From contig NC_133971.1 of NCBI RefSeq assembly GCF_031877795.1, positions 46,696,892 to 46,760,891 of the forward strand: a DNA stretch of 64,000 nt. Reading direction: 5' to 3'. The notes beneath the pieces were generated by a model. It saw only the letters and a program-made list of their open reading frames with translations, ran no database searches and had not been told where the DNA came from. This DNA is from Strix aluco (lineage: Eukaryota > Chordata > Aves > Strigiformes > Strigidae). Made by a program: the position numbers and the translations under genes. Of the stretch, positions 1 to 12,101 are shown piece by piece; position 1 is the stretch's first letter; every line of letters begins with the position of its first letter.

Positions 1-650
1 GGACCCCATGCCAGAGCAGGTGGCTGCACCCGAATAAGTCCAGGACAATGTGGGAAGACCCTGATGTTGTAATTCAGCACTAGGAAGACTGCAACATGCA
101 GGAGGGACCCACGCTGAGCAGCTCAGGAAGAGCTGTATCCTGTGGGAAGGACTCACTTTGGAGAAGTTCATGGACAACTGTCTCCCATGAGAGGGACCCC
201 ATGCAGGAGCAAGGGAAGAGTGTGAAGAGTCCTCCCCCTGAGGAGAAAGGAACAGTAGGAACAATGGGTGATGACTTGACCACAACCCCCATCCTCTTCT
301 CCCTGCATCACTAGGAGGTAGGAGGCAGAGAAATTGGGAACAAAGCTGAGCCTAGGAAGAAGGGAGAGGTGGGGGAGAACATGTTTTTAAGATGTCACCA
401 CATTTCTCACTGTCCTATGCTGTTTGATAGGTAAATTAGTGTTGGTGGTTGTGTTCAAATTAAATTAATGTTCTTTTTTTCTTCCACAATGGAATCTGTC
501 TTTTGCCCGTGACCATAATGGGTGAATTATCCCTCCCTGTTCTTGTCTTGATCCCCAAACCTTTTGTTTTATTTTCTCCTTCCCATCTCTGAGGGAGAAG
601 GAGTGAGCGAGTGGCTGCATGGTGCTCAGTATTTATCGAGGACATGCAAT
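1..650 (+). mobile_element. ERVL-type LTR, 3' portion, cut by window edge
   Basis: The sequence matches, in the same order, the 3' half of the LTR at 5483-7026: phrases of the type 'GGGACCCCATGC-GGAGCA-GGGAAGAG', 'TCCTCCCCCTGAGGA', 'TTGCCCGTGA' and a pyrimidine-rich 3' end near 560-600. It is therefore another copy of the same avian ERVL-type LTR, more diverged and starting upstream of the window. Short open frames inside it (for example 96-314) are LTR sequence read by chance. The 3' edge near 640-650 is approximate; no TSD can be tested because the 5' end is missing. Non-coding. Confidence 0.7.
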
Positions 651-3600
651 TTTTCAGGCCAGTGTATACCATGCAAAATTATACTCACATACCAGTCTAC
701 TGTACCTACAAGGCAGAGAATACAACTAGGCAGAGATGGTAGCTCAGTATGCAGAAATATATTTGCATTCACCCTGAGAAGCAGGATTAACTGGTTCAAT
801 AGTACTGATTAAATAGTATTGATGTACCTATACAGCTTTCAGGACTTCAATTAGCTCACTTATCTTTGCATAACACCACACTGAATTGTACATCATAATG
901 TCAGAGTCACAAATATGCAATATATACACACACTTATAAGAGCCTTTCTACCAGTCCTTCTCCTTTAACCAAAGCTCTTGTAAGTCGGAGCTATCCAGAT
1001 TTTTTATTTGGAGGAATCATCTCCCTCCATTCTCAGGCTGCTCAAGCAGGCTTTTTGATGTATCACTCTCTTAGAAGCCAGATCCCTCTCTCCTGTCTTA
1101 AAAGATGTCATATATCCATCTAAGTAAAACTAAATTGACTTAATCAGCCTATAATTGTTAATCATATATATTAAATGATTGCTTAAATTCTTATCCTGTT
1201 CCATCTTCAACGGTTATTGTATACAATTTCCTGTATCAAATGCTAACTCAGGGAATACAAGATCTCCTGTGACAGTTAAGAACAAGTGGTAGGTCAACAT
1301 CCCAGGCAGCAACTGTCTCTTCTAGGAACCCTCCTAAGTGACACAGGGCCTTCCTTCCCTCAAACTGCTGGTAGATTCTAATTCTCTCATTTGCTCTATT
1401 CATCACATTTATCTGACCATCTCTTACCATTCTAGTCAGGTAAAACTGACCTGGACCTGCTCTAGCAGAAATTGTTAGATCTTCAGTGAGGAGAACCATG
1501 CAACCTGTGACAGTTGCCCAGGAAAACAGCAGAAGTGAATCTTCTGCTACAGTGAAGGCCTAATCAATGGTCAGCTGAAGTCATTGGGAGTCAATGGATT
1601 TCAAAAGTGTTGCTCATCCATATTAGGAGAAAAAGTTTTGCCCTGTTTAGCATGCAGTCACTCCTTATTACATACACCAACACCAGCCCATTACCCACTC
1701 CCTATTCATGCATTACCAAATTTCTAAACCTGTTAGAAAATTATTCTTAAAATGTCTTCCACTGACTTTAACGCAGAGAGATTAACATTAAAGCATTTGG
1801 GAGTAGCAGTATTTCCTGCTCATGCCCGAGTGTTTTGCCAGCTGAATTTCAACAGGATGTGAAAATGCCAGTGATTAGACAAGCATAAGCTCCTGTTCTC
1901 ACATGAAGTTCATTTTAAGATCAAGGCATCAGTCAGTGTAGCCATAGCAATGGCAATTTTATTGTAGCACACTAATATCTGAACTGTTACCATGGAACCA
2001 AGTTACAAAGACCTAGACAATCAATTCCAATTATAATACTTAAATGTTCATGACTTAAATCCCACAAATGGTAATTTTCATACATGTATTTGGATTAAAT
2101 ATTTCTATTTATTGAGGACAGAACAAGTTCTGCTTAGCATTGTAATACCAGTGGAGGTCATTCAGGATATAATTTTCTTGATATTCACACAAGCTTCTTT
2201 TTTTTTTTTTTTTTTTAACCTACAGTTAAGTGGCATTCAAAAAGGTAAACTCCTGCTGTCTTTGGAGACCAAAGAAAATCAAGGAAATTACTTCCAATCT
2301 GATCCTGAGCAATCAAACATTCAGCTGTTTGATATTTCAAAAAGCAAACACATCGGCATCAATTGGAATTGGGTTTTGCAAAGTAATTTTTTATCCTGCA
2401 GTCATATAATAGTAGAATTAAATTTCCCTGTAAGTTTGTTTTGGAATAAAGGAGAAGAAAGAGAAAAAAAATGGAATAGGATGGTCCAAAGACATTTTAA
2501 AATATAGATTTGTTATTATTTCAGAAAGAGCAAGAATAAAAGGTAATTTTAATTTTTTTTTTTTTCCTGATTGGTGGGAGATGCAAGAAGGAGGAGAAAA
2601 GATTGAAATAGCAAACTAAGCAAAATAAGTCTCCTTGTAACAGATGACACTGAATGCTTTATCAGCACATACCAAAATACACTGTCTAGTGGTCAGAGAA
2701 CAAAACATCATACGCCAGGGGTATAGCTGTTTTGTGGATTCTGATAGGAAAATAAACACCCAGAACACTCACTTTAGCAGAACAAGTGCATCCTTCTCCA
2801 CTCGCAGTCCAAGATACTTTGGGGCCTAAACATAAGGTATACCTATTGCTCATTTGAACAATCAAAGCATGCAGAAATCAAAACAGTAGTTTGTTTATTT
2901 TGTGCCATCTGCCACCAACATGACATAAACTCGGACAGCATAATCTATTAGTGTTTGTGCAACAATAGCATGGACACGTTTACTGGTAGCAAGTTTTTTG
3001 TTGAGAAAGTGGGTTTATTTTGCAATTGTTTAAAGAAGATTCCAATTGCTTACATAATTTCTTGGAGGAATGCTGTGTCAATTGAGTGCTTGAAGTCCTG
3101 TTCACCTGGAAAATCTAATATATGATAAAAGAAAAAAAACCCAACATACAACAGCATAACCATTATGTCTCTGCAAAGCAAAAAAATGCCTGCAGTAAAA
3201 AACACCACACTGATTTAAGCACTGCTGTCAACATTTGCTTCCTTAAGGCCCTAAGGACCAATAGACTCTTACAGGGAAGCAAATCTGGGTCTTACAGACA
3301 GGCAAAGCTCCTGCTACTGATTATTCACAGTCAGGTCCTCAGGAACTCTTACGACATTTCATATTTTTCAATTTGAAAGAATGCACTACTTATCTTGAAA
3401 CCTCCTGTTTCCCAGAAATATAATCCATCAATAAAAATGCAACATCAGCACAAAAGACCCCTGCAGAACTGATGTTTGCCTCTGATTTTCCCTTAAGTGT
3501 TCAACAAATTAATATATGACTATCCACCTCAAAAATCAGTATCCAACATATTGTCCATAACCATAAAATAATACCATTCACTGATGTGAAACTAAATTGG

Positions 3601-5482
3601 AAGCCTCTGTAACCAGCCATAGCTGTGATAGCTATCTCTGTCACAGCCTCCTTTTCCTAATTGCATATGTGGTTTTGCTTCTGGATTAAGCAAAAAACAC
3701 AAAGGAACTGAGTTTGACAGTTACATTATTGTTACAATAGTTAACCATTCATTTCTTTTAGCTGCTTTTTCCATCTCCTTGAACTGTAAAATGAAAAGTA
3801 GTGCCTTAAAAGTTAATGTTATACTGAGGTGAGAGAAAAAAGAAAGGGGTAGAAAAGAAATAGCACTGTAAAATTTCACCTTTCTACTTAATCTCTTTCT
3901 TAATTCCTCTTTACTACCTGTGACTGTACTATAAAATATTCAAGAACTTCCCATTATCTAAACATTCAAAACCAAGTTAAAATCATGATTATGCAGCAAG
4001 CGAGTTAGGCATACTGGTTTGCATATAGTTTGTTTACTCTTCTGGACAGGGCCTATATCTGCTTGCAAATTCCAAAAGACTGACTCTACTGTCTATTCTG
4101 TCCAGCCTTTATTCAACCTTCTGTCTCTAAAAATCTGAGAATTATCTGCAGAGACTTTTTTTAGGTACACATTTGGGTATATCAGGTAGGATGCCAGAAG
4201 ACCTTAAAACATATTAGAGCATAGACCCTTCAGATTAGACCACATTCTTTTACAACCAGCTTGAAATGCAAACAGAACAAGAGATGGCTTCTTACTGAAG
4301 ATATAGATGCAAATACCTTAGGTATATATACAAATGATAAACTCAAAGAAAGTTTTTCTTGGTAACTTTACAACTTTAAAACTCTAAATCTTGGATCAAA
4401 TGGAGGGGACATAGTAAAGAGTGGAAAGATGGTTAAACTACTTGCCTGTGACCATTTTCTTTTGTGCAAGCAGAGCATTTTTAAATGGCCATTGGTTAGC
4501 CTTAAGCTGAAAAACAGCAAGTAGCTCTGTAAAGACTGAAACTCTTGAGACTTTGTTTTCTACATTTTTCTCTGATCTTTCTTTACTGACAGCCCTGATC
4601 TTCCCTCCAGTCCCTGTGTTTTATCTCCAGTAGTGAGGAGCATGTTCTTGCTGAGGCTGGTGTCGAATGAATGGGTAATTGCCTGCTGTTCCTGCCACTG
4701 CTCTCTTTCCATTGATTTTCATGAATTTTGAAAGAATGTAACTATCTTTAAGAAATCTGTCTTTCAAATTTGTTTGAAACTGACCAGTTTTTGGAGGGAT
4801 GAACAGAACTGACAAACAACTGTCTTCCTTCTACTTTCTAGGTATTTAACAGTCACTCACGTACATAATGAAATGATGGAAAAGTATGTGCATTAGCCTT
4901 TTTGCTCATCTGTTCTTGATTTCTCAGTTTGTTAGAGTGGTCAAAGTACATAGGCTGCCACTTACTCTAAGATATAACTTTTACTACCATTACTTGAATG
5001 GATAAAGCTCTTAATTTAGCTTGTTCTGACTCTTAATTCAAAATCAGACATTTTATTTCAAAAATTTATTTATGAGCAGCAGCACCACTGTAACTGCCTA
5101 CAGATAGATATACAAGGAACATGTTCTAACTGCATTCTATGCAATAAAAACAACAAAAAAGTCTACTAGTTTGCATAATAGTGATCAGTTCATGTTTTTA
5201 GGTTTCAAAATATGAGCACAGTACTATGTGTTCAGGTGTTCTTGACATATTTGATATATTCAAGGAACATATTTTGGAGAAGTCTCAAGAGTAGTACTAC
5301 CTGAAGAATTATGTTAACAGACATATGTAATGTTAACAGACATAAACTGTATATTTAAACTGGAAAGGAAGAAGGACAACACCAAAAATGGTCAAAAGAA
5401 AGATATGACAAATGTATTTCAATTTAATCGCTCTCTAAACTGGTAAACCTAAGAAAAAAAGTGTCACATTTTCAAGCATGTA
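651..5482. other. AT-rich unique DNA, no gene seen
   Basis: No recognisable coding exon, RNA gene or repeat family. Open frames are short and without domains. Simple features only: an oligo-T run at about 2196-2216 and a second T run near 2555-2566. Treated as intergenic. Confidence 0.5.
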
Positions 5483-7026
5483 TGTGCTGGGTTTGCATGG
5501 CAAGGTTTTGGTAGCAGGTGGGGCTACAGGGGTGACTTCTGCGAGAAGACGCCAGAAGCTTCTCCCATGTCCTATAGAGTCAATGTTAGCTTGCTCCAAG
5601 ATGGACCTTCTGTTGGCCAAGGCCAAGACCATCAGCAATGGCGGTAGCACCTCTGTGATAACACATTTAAGAAGGGGGAAAAAAACCGGTGCAACAACAA
5701 ATGTAGCCGGAGAGAGGAGAGGAGAATATGTGAGAGAAACAAGGTCAGAGAAGAAGGAGGGGGAGGAGGTGCTCCAAGTGACAGAGCAGAGATTCCCCTG
5801 CAGCCTGTGGTGAAGACCATGGTGAGGCAGGCTGTGCCCTGCAGCCTGTGGAGGTCCATAGTGGAGAAGATATCTACCTGCAACCCATGGAGGACCCCAC
5901 ACTGGAGAAGGTGGATGCGCCCAAAAGAGGCTGTGACCCTGTGGGAAGCCCACGGTAGAGAAGGTTTGCTGGCAGGACTTGTGACCCCATGGAAAGGACC
6001 CACTCTAGAACAGTCTGTTCCTGAAGGACTGCACCTTGTGAAAAGGACACACGCTGGAGCAGTTCTTGAAGAAGTCCAGCCCATGGGTGTTGGAGTCTGG
6101 GCCGCGCTGGGAGAAAGTTAGTGCAGACAGAAGAATGCAAGGACGAAGACAAGGCCAGCAAAATAAGGCTGGCAAAAACACACAAGACAGCAGATAAGTG
6201 AGAAACACCTGTGGACAGCAAAAGCACACAAGTCTGAGCAAAACAGGGTATGAGATAAGGGAGTTTTGGCAAGTTTTGGGCTTTATGTGCTAATTGCAAT
6301 TAACCAATGCAAATGCTTGTAGAGGCGCGTGAACACCGCGTGTAGATGACCTGTAGCCTATTAGAAGATAGATGAGTGCGTGTACGGAACTTAGTAGAGT
6401 ATAAATGTAACCAGAAAAGGAATAGAAAAAAAAACACAACAATAACTATAATAAAAAGATGGATGACCTGATCATCACATTGGTGTTGCGTCGTTTCTGT
6501 TCCCGCACGGAGAAATAAGGACCCCGGCTAATGGTGACTCCGACACATGGGAAGGATTAACAGTGGAGAATTTCATGAAGGACTGTCTCCAGTGGGAGGG
6601 TTCCTATGCTGGAGCAGGGGAAGGCTGAGAAATCCTCCTCCTGAGGACAAAGGAGTGTCAGAGACAACATGTGATGAACTGACCACAAGCCCCATTCTCC
6701 ATTCCCCTGTGCTTCTCAGGGGGGAAGAGGTAGAGAAAATTGGGAGTGAAGTTGAGCCCAAGAAGAAGGGAGGGGTGGGGGGAAGGTATATTGAGATTTG
6801 GTTTTCTTTCTCATTATCCTAGTCTGATTTTGATTGGCAATAAATTAAATTAATTTCTCCAGTTGAGTCTGTTTTGCCCGTGATGGTAATTGGTGAGTGA
6901 TGTCCCTGGCCTTATCTCAACACACAAGTCTTTCATTATATTTTCCCTCTTTTGTTCAGCTGATGAGTGGGAGTGATAGAGCATCTTGGTGGACATCTGG
7001 AGTCCAGTGAAAGTCAACCCACCATA
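5483..7026 (+). mobile_element. ERVL-type solo LTR, split by a younger LTR
   Basis: It begins TGTGCTGGGTTTGCATGGCA and ends near CAACCCACCATA, the ends of a common avian ERVL LTR. An AATAAA signal at 6839-6844 gives plus orientation. Without the 458-bp insertion at 6088-6545 and the extra TSD copy, the LTR is about 1.08 kb. No gag-pol sequence follows, so it is a solo LTR. The flanking 5-mers (ATGTA/ACATA) match only in part, so I do not claim a TSD. The overlapping frames on both strands between 5435 and 6299 are LTR sequence, not genes. Confidence 0.8.
6088..6545 (+). mobile_element. ERVK-type solo LTR nested in the ERVL LTR
   Basis: The element is flanked by a perfect 6-bp duplication CATGGG (6082-6087 and 6546-6551). 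It starts TGTTGGAGTC and ends GACTCCGACA, imperfect inverted termini. Internal signals fit an LTR in plus orientation: TATAAAT at 6400-6406 and AATAAA at 6450-6455, followed by about 90 bp of R/U5. A 6-bp TSD is typical of class II (ERVK-like) elements. Removing the insert restores the ERVL LTR text on both sides, so this LTR is the younger. Solo LTR, no coding sequence. Confidence 0.9.
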
Positions 7027-7530
7027 ACATACGATTAGGCATATTTAATCCCATCTAAGCAGATGTCTTAATCTTGTACCTTTCAGTAGCAAGTGGACTG
7101 ATTTGACATTCATTTTGTAGGTTCAAATGCATTTTCACATCCACAAAAAACTGGGAAAGCAAAAGAGGATCAAAATAAATTGAGAAGTAAAATTGAATTA
7201 CATTGACTCATCAACTTCAGGCAGTACAAAATCCTCTTCAGCAGAATGATTTATCTTCCAAGATCTTACTATGTTTTCTTACTCTTCAAAAAGCTTTCAG
7301 CTTTACGAACAATAAATGTTTTCCATACCATGAACAGATACATTTAAATGCAAGTTTTTTATTATGAAAGCTAAAGAAAATAATTAAAAATTAGCCTAAC
7401 CAAAGAAAAGTAAGCTAAAGAAAAACAAACATTTCTTTTACTATGACAGTTCAGATACTATGTTTGGGTCCAATCAAGTTGCAATGAATGGTCAGAGGTA
7501 ATCTCTTACATTGAACAACATTAAAAATTA

Positions 7531-7562
7531 CCAATACCAATAACCAATAACCAATAACCAAA
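7531..7562. repeat. short tandem repeat, unit AATAACC
   Basis: About four units of the 7-bp motif AATAACC, slightly imperfect at the left end, in AT-rich DNA. Simple repeat, no coding role seen. Confidence 0.85.
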
Positions 7563-8577
7563 ATAACATATACCATGGGTTCCTTTACTTTTTGGACCGT
7601 AGACCCCTGTTAGCTCTCAAAATTGCCCGTAAATTTTTACACGTAAACATTAGAGATGTAAGATGTTTCCTAGGATGAACTGAAGCCTGCCTTGAAGACC
7701 AGTTGTACATACATGACATTGAAGATCACTAGTGGGTTTTGTATTAACAGTGTTTACAAGAAAAGAAAACCAAGTTTAAGAAGATAGCAACCATACTCAC
7801 TTTAGTTACAGACCATGGTTTGAAGCTGAATCAAAAACATGTTCACATTTGGATTTGATAATACTGAAATCACAAGACTATAGATCAAAGCTGCAGAACT
7901 ATTTTCAGATTTCAAGAGCTTCCTTTTGACTGCTTTTACCTTGAGGTGAAATGGTATAAGAATATTTGGGGTTTTCTGGTAATTTTGGTAATTGAATGTG
8001 TAATAAAGAAATAAACACCTTATATATAAAAGTACCAACAACAAATACAAGGAATTTAATGAGGCCTTCAAGTTCAATATTTACTCTTAAAAAGTTCTGT
8101 TTTCCCAAAAGGAAATGTTTCTGCTGAAATAGCAGCATGCAAATACCATTTCAGTTCACAAATGCAACTATTACATAATAGGCTCATTTCAAGAAAAAAA
8201 AAATAAAATTGGTCTGAGTCAAATTTTCACTGGAATTATTTGTACCTCAGAATAACAAAGATGTTAGCAAAATATTTCAGTCAGACCTTCCAAATCTCAC
8301 TACTCTAAATTGCTTCAACTTAACCACATTTTAAACACAATAAAACTCAGCAACTGTAATCTAAATCATACGCTTACCAGTCTTTTTCCCACAAGCCTTG
8401 AAGTTTAAAGTTACCATGGAAACAAATTCTACATTTCCACAAATTAGAAGAGCCAGTTAAAAACAAAACAAAACTAAAGAAAAAGGTTAACTCATTGTTA
8501 GCTATGCTTACTCAAGGTAAAGATGGCAATGGTTAACCAGCTTGTAAACAGTCAGGAATAATAAGACTGACACTCTT

Positions 8578-8596
8578 ATTAATTAATTAATTAATT
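8578..8596. repeat. (TTAA)n microsatellite
   Basis: Uninterrupted TTAA repeat of nearly five units. Simple sequence only. Confidence 0.85.
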
Positions 8597-11500
8597 ATTC
8601 AGGGATCCAAAGTAGCAATGGCTCTCATAAGACCTTCTAAAAAAAAAAAATAAACTAAATCACACTGTTTCTTCCAAAGAAGCATTTTTACAGTGTAAAT
8701 AACATGCTACTGTAACTGTTAATGTGTGATAAGAGTGACACTAAACCACAAATTACACTGTAACCTAAGTGGAGGCAAAACTGCTGATTAGATTCAAGCA
8801 GTGTATACTCAAAGCACTGCCTACATCAGAGTATTACAGAGAGATTTAATCTCTCACAGCTTTGGTTTCCTATCTATAAAATGGGGATGGCAATGCTTGT
8901 AATAGCAGATAATATTTGGGAAAGATACTACTTAATGTTTATCTGCATGGCCACCTAATCATGCAACATCATACAATTGCCATATTGTGCTCTATTTATA
9001 TTCCATGATGTTTATCTGTGACCCCAAGCAATACAAAGAAGCTGTAACTCCCAAGGTGGTCTCTTATGTCTATAGACATGAACAGATGCATCTCCTGATA
9101 TCTATTTTATAGCAAGCTCTGATACTTTTCAGATTATATATGACCAAAAAGCATAAGAAAAGATCAAAACACAAGGGCTAAAAGCCAAGAACATACACAA
9201 CTGGGGATCAGCTATCCTTGTCTGACCTAAGTCCATGGAATTTCTACTATTGGATGAATTAAGACCAGAATTCTCATTATTCCAAAAGTTTTTTTCTTAT
9301 CCATAGGACATAAAAATCATCAGAAATGGTTCTGATATGGGAATTTGCTTGCAAAGTCTCCCACCTCTGGGTGATATTACTCTCAAAATATCTGAGGTTG
9401 GGGGGCATCATCCTCCTGTTCAGTTTGACATCTAATTTATCCTCTAAATCCTCGCTATTCATTTTAACCTTGTTTAATCACTATATTGATCTTAAACATT
9501 GTGTCTTCTGAGAATACCAACAAATGTTGACAATCCTGATAATGGTTTGTGACATGTGAATCCCTGTCAATTATAAACCAATTTCAAAGCACTAATGACA
9601 CTGAAGTACATCAGATAGTAACTGTTCTTAACCTAAACCAGATTTGAAAACACAGTGTAGAACAGTTGTATTCAGTTTTTTCACCTTTATTTTGGTAGAT
9701 ATTTCAAAGAGATTTTTGAAACATGGCAAGCTATTCATCAGGATTTTTGAACTTGTACAGTAGAGTCACATAAAAGTTTAAAATCAGCAGTTGACTAGGA
9801 GTCAACAGGTCTTTGGAATGCATTACAGCACTATTCTGACTGCATCAGAAAAAAATATATGAAAAAAAAAAGCCAGTTCATTTCTGCTTCTATTTTTTTT
9901 TACTGCTCTTTAATTCTCATAGTTTATTATTTCTTATAAAACAAATGTTTTCTTCAGCCTCCATTGTAAAACAATAAAGCTAAAAAAAATCTAAAATATC
10001 TAAAGAATCTATACCTTTTGTTACTTAAAATAAAATGTAATAAATATTTTAGAGATTGAATTTGTTTGCTTTAAATTGTTCATTAAAGTCAGACTAACTT
10101 TTTCCAGTTCTCAAAAATAAATATGGCTACAATGGGATATCTTAAACCATGAGTATTATTCCTCCATGCTGTTTCAGTGCAAACTATTTTAGAAATTCAA
10201 ACCACTCTTATAAGTGGCAATTAGTAAAATGAAACCTATCGTTAAATACAATTCTGTTCTTATTTTGTCCTAAACAACTTTCCCTTGACAAAACCCAAGA
10301 AGCACATGCTACTTTTGCTCTAAAAACACAAATTTGCAAAAATGCTTTATGTTATTTTTTTGCTTTGTAAAAATCAACTATAATCACAATTTCATGAAAT
10401 TTCCTAATACTCTCTGCACAGGGTAAACATTCACTGCTCTTACTTAGAGGTATGTTGCAACATTTTCAAATGAGAAAAATTTAGGTGTTCATGTGGCTTT
10501 AGGACATTCCTCCAGTTTCAGACTAGCTACTGACTCTGGTCATTGAAGAAAAGTAATTGGCAGAGCTTATAAGTAAAAGCCTTTTAGCATAATAAAAGAA
10601 AAAAGTAATAGATACTAAAGGAAAGAGGGAAGAGACAGCAAGAGAGAACTGTATGTTTCTCAAGAGATAAGGCACGGAGAACACTGGTTAACTAATACCA
10701 TCTAAATGAGAATAATCTAAGCCAAAGCTTTAAGGAGCAAAATAACTTCTTTCTCTGCTAAAAAAGTATACACCAAAAAGTCAGTCTCTCATGAAATCTT
10801 CTTTGTTTCATAAATCTTTAAAACACCACTGTATTGTTCTTAAGTCCATTCTCCTGATACGGTTTGATCACTTATAGCCCTGTTTTCCTTCTGAGGCTGG
10901 AGACTCAACATCTGTTTTTTTTCTACATCTTCTGTCAGGCAGAAAAGCAATAAGAAAATCTTCAATGACCTTTGCATTTGTAAAGTGACTACTGTACAAC
11001 CTTGAAAACTTTACTGGTTTTTGAAAATTATTTTTCACACAGCAATATGGTGCACACACACTTGACCCAACATTAAAAGCCATATGCTTTAGCAATTCAT
11101 TTCAAGTCATTTGTATTGTGCCCCATTATCTGCCATGACAATTGATGTACTGTCTAGCAATCAGTATACATACAAGATTATCATGCTATTTTTGTTATTT
11201 TAGAATAATCATCTAGAATCAACATAGCCTTTGATTTTCTAACTAACAAATCTTTGCCATTTTTGGACTACAGTCCTGAAGTTAAGTCAAACTGATCTTC
11301 ACATATAATACCATCATCAGTCTGCAACTTTATGGTGTTTCTTGAGTTTGTTTCACCTTTGCTTCAAATTCATTGACTTTCTTGGTAGAAATCATGGCTT
11401 CCACTAAGATTAACACATGCTAATTTTACTACAAATTTTATTTAGAAACACTTTACAGTGATTTCAAATAGCCAATTACACACCATTCTCTGATGCCCAA

Positions 11501-12047
11501 GGAGTTAAACAATAAAGTTCCCATTTAGGATACTATAATCACTAGTTCACTGCTAACTCTTGAACACTTTCTACAAATAATTCTTCTTTACTATATAAGA
11601 AATAGAAAAACACTTTACTCCCTAAATAACACACATTTTGTCTTTAACCAAAAGTTGCAAAATAGTTTGGTTTCTTATTTCTATAGTAACTTGGACTATA
11701 AGCAGATATTTTTTGATCTGTGTTCTCTTCATGTCACAATTATTCTTCACACAGAACCTTGCACTAACCCTGTTTGCAAAGTGTAGATTCTTACTTACAG
11801 AATTCACTAATACTCTCCTTATGCATGCCCTTAGAAATCCATAGTACACTAACCCAGACAAAGGTTTGTTGCCTTGTTTCCTTAGTTCAAGGCTTGATGA
11901 GTGTGTTCCATAATGTGGAAAATTCCTATGCATTTTGAAGTTTAAACCAAGATCTAACATCTTGCATATGTAAAATATTGCACATCTATTACAACATTCT
12001 TATCTGTCAGGAACAGGAAAACTATTTGAGGACTTTATGGTTTTCAT

Positions 12048-12101
12048 GTTTTGTGACACTTCTCCCTCTCTCAAAGTTTTGTGACACTTCTCCCTCTTTC
12101 C
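12048..12101. repeat. 28-bp direct duplication
   Basis: A unit starting GTTTTGTGACACTTCTCCCT occurs twice head to tail (12048-12075 and 12076-12101). The copies differ only near the 3' end of the unit. Local tandem duplication, no function inferred. Confidence 0.85.

Noticed and set aside
5435..6299. Overlapping frames of 100-170 codons on both strands
   Set aside because: All lie within the ERVL LTR or run into the nested LTR; LTR sequence without a domain.
6532..6545. TGGTGACTCCGACA resembles a tRNA-Trp-type retroviral primer binding site, suggesting provirus sequence after an LTR
   Set aside because: It is followed at once by the second copy of the CATGGG TSD and by host LTR sequence, and it pairs with the 5' terminus as an inverted repeat. 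It is the LTR's own 3' end.
5478..7031. TSD for the ERVL LTR (ATGTA versus ACATA)
   Set aside because: Only three of five bases agree, not enough to claim.
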